Assembly: GCF_000190435.1 (NCBI RefSeq)
Contig: NC_015152.1
Coordinates: 2,052,458 to 2,116,457, forward strand
DNA from: Sphaerochaeta globosa str. Buddy
GTDB lineage: Bacteria > Spirochaetota > Spirochaetia > Sphaerochaetales > Sphaerochaetaceae
DNA: 64,000 nucleotides
Direction of reading: 5' to 3'
The translations under genes were made by a program, and so were the position numbers. The notes under the pieces were generated by a model. It was not told where the DNA came from. It ran no database searches and saw only the letters and a program-made list of their open reading frames with translations. Of this stretch, positions 1 through 8,184 are shown piece by piece. The first letter of the stretch is position 1; each line of letters starts with the position of its first letter.

Positions 1-1056
1 TTCGTAATGGCCGAATTTTTAGGTGTCAGCTACACTAAAGTAATGGTTGCCGCCGCCATTCCGGCTTTTCTTTACTATCTTTCATTGCTGTTCGCAGTGC
101 ATTTCGAGGCTAAACGCCTCGGGCTGTCGGGATTAAGCAAAGAGAACATCCCCAATGCCGTTGTCGTACTGAAGAAGCAGGGTCATCTGCTCATTCCCCT
201 GTTTGTCCTGATTGGAATGCTTGGATTTGGATTCACTCCATTATTTGCTGCAGTCATTGCAATTTTTGCTACCGTAGGTGCCTCTTGGCTAAGAAAAGAA
301 ACACGGATGACCTGGTCCGTTATCGTAAAGGCAACAGTGGAAGGTGCACGCTCGGCTGTAGCGGTAGGTATGAGCTGTGCCATCATCGGAGTAATTATCG
401 GTACCGTTTCCTTGACAGGAATCGGGCTGAGCTTCGGATACATCATCCTCAAGATTGTCGGCGAGGGGCAGCTCTATCTCGGAGGTTTGATGGTCATGCT
501 CATGAGCATCGTCCTGGGAATGGGAGTTCCCGGTGTTGCTGCCTATGTCATTGTTTCGACAGTCTCTGTTCCAGTTTTGATCCAAACAGGGGCAATTCCC
601 ATGGCAGCCCATATGTTCTGCCTTATCTATGCCTGTCTTTCCAACATCACCCCCCCTGTGGCAATGAGCAGTTACGTAGCAAGCGGCATTGCAGACTCCG
701 ACCAAACAAAAACCAGCCTTATCGCGGTAAAACTTGGACTTACCGGGTTCATCCTCCCCTTCTTCTTTTTGAACAATCCCATCCTCTTATTGGGAAGCAC
801 GGAAGGTATTCCCTTGCTTGTGACCCTCAGGGCACTGCTTACCTCGTCCATAGGGGTCATCGCCCTCTCATCAGGCCTGCAGGGATATCTTTTCAATAAA
901 CTCAACACCATCGAACGCTTGCTCATGGTCGTCGCAGGGCTCTTATTCATAGAAACCGGGCTTGTCACCGACCTGGCTGGACTCTTTCTCGTCGTAATCA
1001 TCATAGCCATCCAATATAAAAACATAAAATCACAACCCAAGGAGAGAATCGTATGA
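1..1056 (+). CDS. TRAP transporter, fused permease (TAXI type), C-terminal part
   Basis: This is the membrane permease of a sodium-driven TRAP uptake system for small organic anions. The reading frame is open to the first base of the window, so the gene starts upstream and only about 350 residues are visible. The visible part opens with a motif typical of the large DctM-like subunit in TAXI permeases (MAEFLGVSY, then FEAKRLGL) and is strongly hydrophobic throughout, with a Gly-rich segment (LGMGVPGVAAYV) matching the conserved substrate-path region of the family. Its stop overlaps the start of the next gene in an ATGA junction, so it is translationally coupled to the periplasmic binding protein. 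The ligand cannot be read from sequence. Confidence 0.85.
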   Translation, partial: FVMAEFLGVSYTKVMVAAAIPAFLYYLSLLFAVHFEAKRLGLSGLSKENIPNAVVVLKKQGHLLIPLFVLIGMLGFGFTPLFAAVIAIFATVGASWLRKETRMTWSVIVKATVEGARSAVAVGMSCAIIGVIIGTVSLTGIGLSFGYIILKIVGEGQLYLGGLMVMLMSIVLGMGVPGVAAYVIVSTVSVPVLIQTGAIPMAAHMFCLIYACLSNITPPVAMSSYVASGIADSDQTKTSLIAVKLGLTGFILPFFFLNNPILLLGSTEGIPLLVTLRALLTSSIGVIALSSGLQGYLFNKLNTIERLLMVVAGLLFIETGLVTDLAGLFLVVIIIAIQYKNIKSQPKERIV

Positions 1057-2036
1057 AAAAGTCTGTAGTAGTACTGTTGGTTATCACAATGCTCATTCAG
1101 GGCCTCCTGTTCGCAGCAGGTACGCAGGAAGGAGCGGCTGAACCTGTAAAGAAAACCGTCATCAATTTCCCCACAGCAGCAACTACCGGAGCGGTCTATC
1201 CGCTTGGGTCCGCCATGGCAAATTTGTGGAATACTAAGCTTGATAACGTCAGGGCCAGTGCCCAAGCCAGTGCCGGCGGTATTGCCAACCTGAATATGAT
1301 CGCCGACGGAGAAGCCCAACTGGGTGTTGCCGTGACCTCCATTATGTATGAATCCTTCAATGGCATCGGAGCATTTGAGGGAAGACCGAATCCGAACCTC
1401 AGGGTTATGATCGGCTTGTATGCCAATCCAAACCAAGTGGTGGTCACCCAGAACAGCAATATCAATTCACTAGCCGACCTTGCAGGAAAGCGCTTCGCAT
1501 CAGGAGCCCCGGGTTCTACAACAGAAGTGGAGACAAGCCTGCACCTCAAGACAAGTGGAGTAAACTATCCCGATGGATTGAGAGTCCAGTATGTCGGTTT
1601 CACGGAAGCAATTGACCTAATGCGCAACAAACAGCTTGATGGAGCTTGGATTATGGCAGGTATTCCCAACGCCGCCGTTACCGAGATGCTTTCAACCGCC
1701 GGTGGTAAATTACTCAGCCTCGACATGGACCTGATCAAGAAGCTGCAGCAAGCCTACCCTTGGTATGGTGCTTACACCATCCCGGCCGGTACCTATCCGG
1801 GACAGACAACCGATGTCCTGACTTCCGCCATCAAGATTACCGTCTGTACCGATGCCCGCGTCGATGCCGATGTAATCTACGATATGACTAAGGCATTCTG
1901 GGAAAACTTTGAGGAACTGAAGGCTACCCAAGCTCCGCTGAAGCAGGTCAATCCCAAGGAAGCGGTAAAAGACCTTGCAGGTCTCCCCCTCCATGAAGGC
2001 GCTGCACGCTACTACAAAGAAATTGGATTGCTGTAA
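1053..2036 (+). CDS. TAXI-family TRAP transporter solute-binding protein
   Basis: Periplasmic receptor that captures the substrate and hands it to the TRAP permease just upstream. It has an N-terminal signal peptide (about residues 1-22) ending in a segment FAAGTQEG that is common in spirochaete binding proteins; there is no lipobox cysteine. The mature part has the family hallmarks ATTGAVYPLG near residue 43 and SGAPGSTTEV near residue 150, as in TAXI receptors. The length, 327 residues, is usual. It overlaps the permease by 4 bp and is followed by a strong terminator, so the operon ends here. The ligand is unknown; glutamate-like and dicarboxylate ligands are reported in the family. Confidence 0.88.
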   Translation: MKKSVVVLLVITMLIQGLLFAAGTQEGAAEPVKKTVINFPTAATTGAVYPLGSAMANLWNTKLDNVRASAQASAGGIANLNMIADGEAQLGVAVTSIMYESFNGIGAFEGRPNPNLRVMIGLYANPNQVVVTQNSNINSLADLAGKRFASGAPGSTTEVETSLHLKTSGVNYPDGLRVQYVGFTEAIDLMRNKQLDGAWIMAGIPNAAVTEMLSTAGGKLLSLDMDLIKKLQQAYPWYGAYTIPAGTYPGQTTDVLTSAIKITVCTDARVDADVIYDMTKAFWENFEELKATQAPLKQVNPKEAVKDLAGLPLHEGAARYYKEIGLL

Positions 2037-2054
2037 GATCAACTGAAGCAAGGG

Positions 2055-2090
2055 ACCGAGGGCTGGAATTTCTGACCCTCGGTTTTTTTT
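2055..2090 (+). terminator. Rho-independent terminator of the TRAP operon
   Basis: A perfect 8-bp stem (ACCGAGGG at 2055-2062 with CCCTCGGT at 2076-2083) is followed directly by a run of eight T. It lies 18 bp after the binding-protein stop and ends the TRAP transcription unit. Confidence 0.92.
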
Positions 2091-2104
2091 GCCTTTTCTG
2101 ATGC

Positions 2105-3211
2105 ATGATACGCATACTTGTAACGCCTCTTGACCCAACTTCGTCGAGCGTGCATGCTCAACGTATGCAGCAGAGATTCTTCGATGAACTTGGGTTCTCG
2201 ATACAGCAGAGAGAGGATGTCAAGCGAGCGGCACGGCAGATTACCGATGCAAAGCACCATGCAAGGTTGAACACAGGGTTGCGCGCAGCAATAGCGAATC
2301 GTGATGAAAAAACCGCAGGGGCTCTTCTCTTTGAGGGATTGCAAACCTTTGGGCCAACCTATCCTTTATATCTCATACAAAGTTGTTATGATTGCGTGTG
2401 CTCACTCTACGATACGCTTTCCATTGATAATGCCATCAGGATCGCCACACTCAAAGACATTCAGCTTTGGACCGATACCTATGCACAAGCACACCAACAG
2501 CAGACCGGCCTTACCCAGGTCTTTTGGATTGCACGTCATCTGTGTGCCAGAATTCTTCGTCTTGGAAGGTTGCAGTTCGAACTGAAAAGCTTGGGCTCAC
2601 CCGTTCGCGTCTATAAGCAGAAGGAAACAGGAGTGTTGCTTGCTATTGCTGAGGCAAACCTTGCTTGCGATCAGGAAGGCTATCTCGCAGATAGGGAAAA
2701 AGCAGCGTTTGTCACCACCTTACAAGAAGAAGCTTCAGTGCTGACAGCCCATACCATAGATTGCCAAAGCGGGAGCATTGCACACAAGCCTCTTCCATTT
2801 GAAACCACTTCCCTAAGCCTGCTTGCTGATTCGCAGACGAAAGTCCTGCATATGCATATCCCTTCCGGAGAAAAATTGTCCAGAGAAGTTGTGGACGATT
2901 CCCTGCTTCAGGCAAAAACCTTCTTTCCTACCCATTCTTTGGTATTCTGTACTTCATGGCTGATCGATCCTGCATTGAAGCAGGTCGCTGAACCATCGAG
3001 CAACATCGTCTGCTTCATGCAGCGGTTCTCCAAGTTTCCGGTCCCCTTTCAAACCCCTCAGATTTTTGAACGTGTCTTTAGTTTCACCGCTACAGAACAA
3101 GACATCCCTGCATGGAAGGCAACTACATCGCTCCAACGTTCAGTGCAAACAGCGCTCTCATTAGGAGTGGTCTTCCGTACCATGGGGGGATATGTCTTGC
3201 TTGAAAAGTAG
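2105..3211 (+). CDS. Acyltransferase-like protein (NAT_N / GNAT_C type)
   Basis: A 368-residue protein that resembles the two-part family annotated as acyltransferase domain-containing protein: an alpha-helical N-terminal half, with the motif ILRLGRLQFEL near residue 155, and a C-terminal half containing LHMHIPSGEKLS near residue 250, matching the GNAT-like C-terminal domain pattern. No substrate can be named. The chosen ATG has no visible Shine-Dalgarno sequence; the next in-frame ATG (2165) lies 20 codons later and is an alternative. It stands alone after a terminator, and its upstream gap is only 14 bp, so its promoter may lie within or just before the terminator region. Family assignment is from remembered motifs and is moderate. 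Confidence 0.6.
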   Translation: MIRILVTPLDPTSSSVHAQRMQQRFFDELGFSIQQREDVKRAARQITDAKHHARLNTGLRAAIANRDEKTAGALLFEGLQTFGPTYPLYLIQSCYDCVCSLYDTLSIDNAIRIATLKDIQLWTDTYAQAHQQQTGLTQVFWIARHLCARILRLGRLQFELKSLGSPVRVYKQKETGVLLAIAEANLACDQEGYLADREKAAFVTTLQEEASVLTAHTIDCQSGSIAHKPLPFETTSLSLLADSQTKVLHMHIPSGEKLSREVVDDSLLQAKTFFPTHSLVFCTSWLIDPALKQVAEPSSNIVCFMQRFSKFPVPFQTPQIFERVFSFTATEQDIPAWKATTSLQRSVQTALSLGVVFRTMGGYVLLEK

Positions 3212-3229
3212 AATTGGCAAGTTTATACT
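3201..3229 (+). promoter_or_regulatory. Sigma70-type promoter for lipoprotein gene
   Basis: TTGAAA (3201-3206), a 17-bp spacer and TATACT (3224-3229) form a good match. It overlaps the end of the preceding gene and lies about 50 bp before the lipoprotein start, which has its own GAGG ribosome site. Confidence 0.55.
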
Positions 3230-3283
3230 GTATCTACAAAGAGTTGAGTCGTTCCTCGCCTTTATACCTGCTGAGGTTTACTC

Positions 3284-4075
3284 ATGATTGGACGCTTGCT
3301 TCGAATGTGTGTTATGGGGTGTCTTACCTGCTGTTTTCTCATACTAGGATGTGAAATTGATCCTGATATGCTACAAAACAACACTCCTTATCTTGTATAT
3401 GAAGAACCCCCACCTACTCCAGCAGTAGCTGCTCTACCATCCAATCTCTTATTCATCGCACACTGTGATTATTATCAAGACCCGGTTGCGCGACTCTATT
3501 TCAAACCTCTCCCAGAAATGGGAGCTGCATCCTATACAATCCAAAGCTCGATTGATGGGAATGTGTGGTCTGACTTCATGGTCAACGGGCTCATATTCAC
3601 CATTACAGACCAGAGTGCGATTGGAATCGATCCCAGACTTACCGAGAATTGCTATTCCCGAATAAGAATCAATGGGGGTGAATATGATGGACAAACTTCA
3701 AACACCATGTGGGCGAAGTACGCCCCCCAGGGAGGATATCTGCATCATTCGACGTTGGACACCTCCCTGCACCTTACAGGAGTGATGTCCCCTTCAGCAG
3801 GACACGGCATCGAAGTAGGGATCGAAATCAGAACTTTTGTCAGCGCAACTGATTTCTCACTCAATCCAATCCTGCCTGATGCAATCGGGTCTTGGACTTG
3901 GTATCGAGTGAACCCGCTTGATTTTGATGATAAAACGCTTATTGTCGGCGCAAACACACATACCTATACTACGACAAACGCAGATATAGGTAAGCTAATT
4001 ATGGTCGAGGCAAGCGGTGATGGTTCATCGTTTTATGGCTTGGTACGAATCAAGACTCTCGAAATAGTTCAATAA
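3284..4075 (+). CDS. Hypothetical lipoprotein
   Basis: I do not recognise this 263-residue protein. It begins with a charged and hydrophobic signal segment ending in LILGC, a clear lipobox with the lipidated cysteine at residue 23, so the mature protein should be anchored in an envelope membrane. The remainder is rich in Ser, Thr and aromatic residues and looks beta-rich; the segment WTWYRVNPLDF with a later TTTNADIGKLIMVEA resembles a repeat seen in Ig-like surface modules. A GAGG site lies 8 bp before the ATG. Its stop overlaps the stop of the convergent oxidoreductase gene by a few bases, with no room for a terminator. Confidence 0.7.
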   Translation: MIGRLLRMCVMGCLTCCFLILGCEIDPDMLQNNTPYLVYEEPPPTPAVAALPSNLLFIAHCDYYQDPVARLYFKPLPEMGAASYTIQSSIDGNVWSDFMVNGLIFTITDQSAIGIDPRLTENCYSRIRINGGEYDGQTSNTMWAKYAPQGGYLHHSTLDTSLHLTGVMSPSAGHGIEVGIEIRTFVSATDFSLNPILPDAIGSWTWYRVNPLDFDDKTLIVGANTHTYTTTNADIGKLIMVEASGDGSSFYGLVRIKTLEIVQ

Positions 4076-5889
4076 TCTTTCAAATACGTACACACCTTCC
4101 CAATCGCAACCGACTCTTCTCTGATGCAGTTTGGTTCCAGTTTTTTGGGATCTTGCACTGCTGACTCAGCTAGCTTGCGTTTTGCTCCCGCAAAGTTGCC
4201 CACTGTCACCCTTCTCATGATACCGCGTACATCCAAGTCTGTCCCTTGACTGCAAGAAGGATGTTCACAGAGCTGACAGCGTCGTGCCGCCCTCTGAATG
4301 GCATCACGTTCTGCGTCTGTTGTTGCATACAGTTGCTCGTTGGTAAACGGTGCATCGATAACCTTGACAAACTCTTTCATGCCAGGCTCATACAGGAAAG
4401 GCTTGAGACCTCGTTTGGAGAGAACGGCATTTGCTGCAGCAATACCGCTGGTTGTTACCGTAGGGGTGCCGGTACCCAGCGTAGTCGACTCGCCACAGCA
4501 GAATAAACTATCCCACCCTGTCCGGATATGCTGGCGTTTGAACATATGGTTGCCAAGTTTCTGCTTGGGTCCGGCCACCGCTCCCCCATTCTTCAACGTA
4601 AAGCGTTCTATGGTTCTTGGCGTGGCAAGCTCTACATGCCTGATGTGCTCTTTGATCGTGGGGAATCGCTTTGCAAGTACAGAAAGCAGGCGATCAATCT
4701 CCTCGTTCTTTCTTTGCTTGTACGCTTCGGGATTGAGTGAAGACCAATCACTGAACGAAGGCCCGATGGCCATAACGATGTGTTCATCATCGCTACAAAT
4801 GGTTCTGTCATCGACGCTGGGAATGTAGGCGGTTACCTCGTCTTCATCCAGCATATCGGGTCGGCCGATAAGCATTTCCACAGCCAAGGTATCAGACTCA
4901 ACAACTTCTTTGTCAACCAGTGTATAGAGCGCCACGCTCGGATAGGTAGGTTCCTGATTCTTTGCCCACTGTCTTTGTTTTTCGGTAGTATACTCTTTTG
5001 GAAGCAGCTTGTCGTACAAATTCCAGACTGTACCGCTGTAGATGATCTGATCTGCAGTATATTGGGACCCGTCGTCCAGCAACACTCCGTAGGGTTTCCC
5101 TTGGTCAAAGAGAATGGAGACGACTTCATGTTCTGCAATCATCGTAGATCCATGTTGCTCGATTACTTTCTCCAGTGCACCCGTTAGGTGCAACGTGGAG
5201 CCGGCCGGGTAGTAACTACCACCGACATGGTTGTCGACAAACATCACCGAGGCAAGAATCGCAGGACTTTCCTCGACGGTTGCATAGCAATAGGTTGAGG
5301 TGAGCTTGTCAAAGAAATTGAATATCGATTTGTCGGTGAAGTATTTGGAAAGCAGGCTCTTAGCACTTACATTCAAGTAGGAAAGGAAACGCATATAGGA
5401 AAGAGGATGCTGCAGCAACGAGCTCAGGGCAGCTTTCTTATCCACTTCGTCAGGAGTGGTATAGGAAGGATTTTCCACCATGACATGCTCGTACATTTTT
5501 TGCATATCAGCATAGAAATGTACCAAGTTCTCTCGTTGGCCGGGAAATATTGTGGCTACTTCTTCGATGAACCGGGAAATATCAGAGAAAAACCTTACTT
5601 TTTTACCATCATAATGGACACAGTAGAGCAATTCATGCTGGATGATGGTGATGGGCTCCTCCAGACAATTGAAGAGAAACCGATGAGCGTTGAACCCCTT
5701 TTCCCCCCAGCCAAAAAGCATGGATGAACCTTGGTCGAAGATTGCATCGCCGCGCTTGAAAGCACCACAGCTTCCTCCAGGACAGTAGGCCTTGTCGATG
5801 ACGGCTACCTGCAACCCTCGCTTTGCCAATAAAGCTGCTGAGCTGAGACCACTGAGGCCTGCTCCTATGACGAGTACATCAACGTGCAT
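4069..5889 (-). CDS. FAD-dependent oxidoreductase, carotenoid isomerase/desaturase-like, with Fe-S domain
   Basis: A 606-residue flavoprotein. Residues 1-30 hold the FAD-binding Rossmann motif (VIGAGLSGLSSAALLA) and the first 500 residues look like the phytoene desaturase / CrtISO / retinol saturase superfamily, including a final FAD-contact segment (FCCGESTTLGTGTPTVT). The last 75 residues are unusual for that family: CQLCEHPSC, then GNFAGAKRKL and NCIREESVAIGKV resemble the iron-sulfur domain at the N terminus of the glutamate synthase small subunit. A redox reaction on a hydrophobic or polyene substrate with electrons from an Fe-S centre is inferred. It lies 10 bp downstream of a flavodoxin gene on the same strand, a plausible electron donor. 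The AAAGGGG site before the ATG supports this start. Confidence 0.75.
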   Translation of the reverse strand: MHVDVLVIGAGLSGLSSAALLAKRGLQVAVIDKAYCPGGSCGAFKRGDAIFDQGSSMLFGWGEKGFNAHRFLFNCLEEPITIIQHELLYCVHYDGKKVRFFSDISRFIEEVATIFPGQRENLVHFYADMQKMYEHVMVENPSYTTPDEVDKKAALSSLLQHPLSYMRFLSYLNVSAKSLLSKYFTDKSIFNFFDKLTSTYCYATVEESPAILASVMFVDNHVGGSYYPAGSTLHLTGALEKVIEQHGSTMIAEHEVVSILFDQGKPYGVLLDDGSQYTADQIIYSGTVWNLYDKLLPKEYTTEKQRQWAKNQEPTYPSVALYTLVDKEVVESDTLAVEMLIGRPDMLDEDEVTAYIPSVDDRTICSDDEHIVMAIGPSFSDWSSLNPEAYKQRKNEEIDRLLSVLAKRFPTIKEHIRHVELATPRTIERFTLKNGGAVAGPKQKLGNHMFKRQHIRTGWDSLFCCGESTTLGTGTPTVTTSGIAAANAVLSKRGLKPFLYEPGMKEFVKVIDAPFTNEQLYATTDAERDAIQRAARRCQLCEHPSCSQGTDLDVRGIMRRVTVGNFAGAKRKLAESAVQDPKKLEPNCIREESVAIGKVCTYLKDY

Positions 5890-5899
5890 TGTTTCCCCT

Positions 5900-6397
5900 T
5901 TACTGAAAAGAATCGTTCGACAAAACAGCTGAGCTGAAGGCTTTGAGACGTTCGATATCCTGCTGCAAAGTCGCTTCAGTTGGATTTACAAACGAGATTT
6001 CCCCTCGAGTGTGGCCATCAGTCTTGATTTTCTTGATAGTCGAAAAACATTTGGAAACATCACCACCACTACAGGTAGCAATGAGATAGAGATCCTTTTG
6101 GAGGAAGCTGGCTTTTTTCAAGTAAGAATACATGGGGGCGCTGACAGTCCCGGCCCAGATCGGCGTAGCAAGCAGTACAACTTCATAGTTGCTCAAATCA
6201 GGGAAAGGTTTATTGAAAGCCCGACTGAAGTGAAAAACAGAGTCCCTTCCACCATAATAGAACTTTAAGAATCCTTTGGTAGGATACGGCTTGACCAATT
6301 GTAGTTCAAAAACATCGCAACCAAGCATCTCGGATATCTTTTCAGCAACGAGACGAGTATGCCCTTCTGATGAGTAATAAATAAGAATTCTATTCAT
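5900..6397 (-). CDS. Flavodoxin family protein
   Basis: A short-chain FMN electron carrier. It begins MNRILIYYSSEGHTR, the phosphate-binding loop of flavodoxins, and later has LLATPIWAGTVSAPM, which lines the isoalloxazine site in this family. I use the internal ATG at 6397, which has GGAG 8 bp upstream, rather than a longer frame that would add 15 unconserved residues. The 165-residue length matches flavodoxin-like quinone reductase or protoporphyrinogen oxidase HemG-type relatives. It is the first gene of a two-gene unit with the FAD/Fe-S oxidoreductase, to which it may deliver electrons. Confidence 0.85.
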   Translation of the reverse strand: MNRILIYYSSEGHTRLVAEKISEMLGCDVFELQLVKPYPTKGFLKFYYGGRDSVFHFSRAFNKPFPDLSNYEVVLLATPIWAGTVSAPMYSYLKKASFLQKDLYLIATCSGGDVSKCFSTIKKIKTDGHTRGEISFVNPTEATLQQDIERLKAFSSAVLSNDSFQ

Positions 6398-6466
6398 TGG
6401 GAGTCTCCAATCATAGCAATGAGTGTAGCATGACACAGGCATTCAAGCCATGAAAGAATGCCTACC

Positions 6467-6495
6467 TTGCAACAAAAAAGTGAAGCAGGTATAAA
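6467..6495 (+). promoter_or_regulatory. Promoter predicting a leaderless tatD mRNA
   Basis: TTGCAA (6467-6472), 17-bp spacer, TATAAA (6490-6495), then exactly 6 nt to the ATG at 6502. With the usual start about 7 nt after the -10 box, transcription would begin at the A of the start codon. The GAAGG between box and ATG is too close to act as a ribosome site. Confidence 0.6.
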
Positions 6496-6501
6496 GAAGG
6501 T

Positions 6502-7281
6502 ATGCAAACCATAGCCACCCAACTCATCGATTCCCACTTCCACCTTCTTTCCATGCAGAGAAAGGGCGTTGACATCGACCTCGTCCTCGCGTCGATGAGG
6601 GAAGCCTCGATGGAAGGCATCGATGTTGGATTGGACTGCGACGATTTGGCTGGTAGAACCGCGTTGTTTGCCCCCTACCCGTTCATTCACCTCAGCGCAG
6701 GCATCGGGCCCTGGGGAGCTGATGACCCGCTGGATGAACAACTTGGCAAGTTGGAAGACCAGCTAACTCGAAACAAAGTTGTCGCCATCGGGGAAATCGG
6801 GCTGGACAACTACCATACGTATGGAACTGTTGAGAACCAGGAGTACTTGGTGGAAAAGCAAATCGAGCTTGCCAACCGAATCGGTAAGCCAGTCATTTTT
6901 CATAACCGGGAAGCGGACAAGCAGTTTCAAAAATTGCTGGGGAAAACAACCTTTGCAAAGCGTGGTATTTTTCATTGCTACCAAGGGGGGAGAGAGCTTG
7001 CAGAACTTGCCGTTGAGCAGGGTTTTTATCTCTCCTTTGCCGGACCCTTGACCTATAAGGCGAACAAGAGCATGCAGGAATTGTTTTCTTCGCTTCCCCT
7101 CGACCACCTACTTTTGGAGACGGACAGTCCCTATCTCAGTCCCAATCCGGTGAGGGGAACGGTCAATACTCCGCTTTCCATGCAGCATATCTACGCATTT
7201 GCGGCTCAATTGCGGGGTCTTGCACTCGAAACCTTGATTGAGCAAATCAGAGCCAACTTCCACGCATTTGTCGAGCAGTAA
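6502..7281 (+). CDS. TatD family metal-dependent deoxyribonuclease
   Basis: A TIM-barrel hydrolase of the TatD family, which removes nucleotides from DNA 3' ends and hydrolyses phosphodiesters using two metal ions. The metal-binding motif IDSHFHL (HxH near residue 12), the glutamate in AIGEIGLD (near residue 97), the HNR at about 134 and the terminal LLETDSPYL motif (near residue 210) are all present. The length of 259 residues is typical. It appears to be transcribed from its own promoter positioned so close that the mRNA would start at the ATG. Its 3' end overlaps the opposite-strand membrane protein gene by 35 bp. Confidence 0.9.
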   Translation: MQTIATQLIDSHFHLLSMQRKGVDIDLVLASMREASMEGIDVGLDCDDLAGRTALFAPYPFIHLSAGIGPWGADDPLDEQLGKLEDQLTRNKVVAIGEIGLDNYHTYGTVENQEYLVEKQIELANRIGKPVIFHNREADKQFQKLLGKTTFAKRGIFHCYQGGRELAELAVEQGFYLSFAGPLTYKANKSMQELFSSLPLDHLLLETDSPYLSPNPVRGTVNTPLSMQHIYAFAAQLRGLALETLIEQIRANFHAFVEQ

Positions 7282-8062
7282 ACAAGCGCTTGACGGCTGG
7301 TACAGTCATCTTCTCTGTTGAGAGGACGCCAATAAAGGTGCGACCGAGATCCTCGGCAATCGCGCCATAGCGTTGTGATGGTTTGACCAAACCGATATAG
7401 GAAGCATCGACTGTCCATAAAAGCGAAGACGTCTGTAAAAGTGGCAATGCCCATGCACCAAGCCTGGGAGCCAGCACATGCATGATGGGTTGCCTTCCAA
7501 GCGTTGTACGCACGCGCTCGGAAAATTGTGTATCACTTTCTGAGTCTTTTTTAGACAACACATAATCTGAGGGAATACCTGTCGGGTAATACTGTTCATC
7601 GGAGTTACGGACATAGAGAACTTCGTTTTTCCTTCTCTCAACCACAGTCTGCCAAACATCTTCCCCATCCAAATTGACGATCATACGGTCAAACAGCATT
7701 GCTGTTGGACTTTGGCGTCCCATACCAACCCAGGTCAGCGGGACAAGTGCCTCCAAGCGCTTTGTATCGAGGTTTTGCAGAGCCTGGGTGATCACCGGCG
7801 AACAAAACACAAAGCCTTCTTGAGCTTGCAACAGTGTATGAAGGAACTTCTCATCAACATCCGTTTTCACCGTTACCGTCTGAAGACGATACCCATGCAT
7901 TAGCAGTGAAGTCGCCATACGGAAGTTCTGATACGCATAGACATTCGCATAATACGTTGCATCGGTAAGAAACCAAAGTATAGGGAGCAAAAGAAACGTA
8001 GCAAGCAGTGTTGCACACAGCAATAGGGCTAACAAATAGGGCAACAGAACAGGTGCTTTCAT
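7247..8062 (-). CDS. Hypothetical membrane-anchored protein
   Basis: I do not recognise this protein. From the ATG at 8062 it has 271 residues: one strong N-terminal membrane helix or uncleaved signal (about residues 6-33, Leu-rich) and then a soluble part of about 235 residues that would lie outside the cytoplasm. A segment IGLVKPSQRYGAIAEDLG near the C terminus faintly recalls periplasmic binding folds, but this is too weak to name. A frame extending 35 residues upstream exists, but the promoter TTGACC-17-TACATT sits inside that extension and supports the shorter start. It runs into the end of tatD and shares a divergent upstream region with the aldolase. Confidence 0.6.
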   Translation of the reverse strand: MKAPVLLPYLLALLLCATLLATFLLLPILWFLTDATYYANVYAYQNFRMATSLLMHGYRLQTVTVKTDVDEKFLHTLLQAQEGFVFCSPVITQALQNLDTKRLEALVPLTWVGMGRQSPTAMLFDRMIVNLDGEDVWQTVVERRKNEVLYVRNSDEQYYPTGIPSDYVLSKKDSESDTQFSERVRTTLGRQPIMHVLAPRLGAWALPLLQTSSLLWTVDASYIGLVKPSQRYGAIAEDLGRTFIGVLSTEKMTVPAVKRLFTARQMRGSWL

Positions 8063-8069
8063 GCCCTTG

Positions 8070-8098
8070 AATGTAGCAGTCTGGCCTAGGCCGGTCAA
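8070..8098 (-). promoter_or_regulatory. Promoter predicting a leaderless mRNA for the membrane protein
   Basis: On the minus strand TTGACC (8098-8093), a 17-bp spacer and TACATT (8075-8070) stand 7 nt before the ATG at 8062. No spaced Shine-Dalgarno sequence is present. Confidence 0.55.
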
Positions 8099-8116
8099 TA
8101 AACAGATGCATACAGG

Positions 8117-8145
8117 TTGACCTGTTTGTGCAGATTGGATACATT
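8117..8145 (+). promoter_or_regulatory. Promoter of the aldolase gene
   Basis: TTGACC (8117-8122), 17-bp spacer and TACATT (8140-8145), followed about 40 bp later by the AAGGAG ribosome site and ATG of the aldolase. It is divergent from the promoter of the neighbouring membrane protein. Confidence 0.5.
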
Positions 8146-8184
8146 TGTAACGACTTGAACTTTCCATTGAACAAGGAGCAACCT

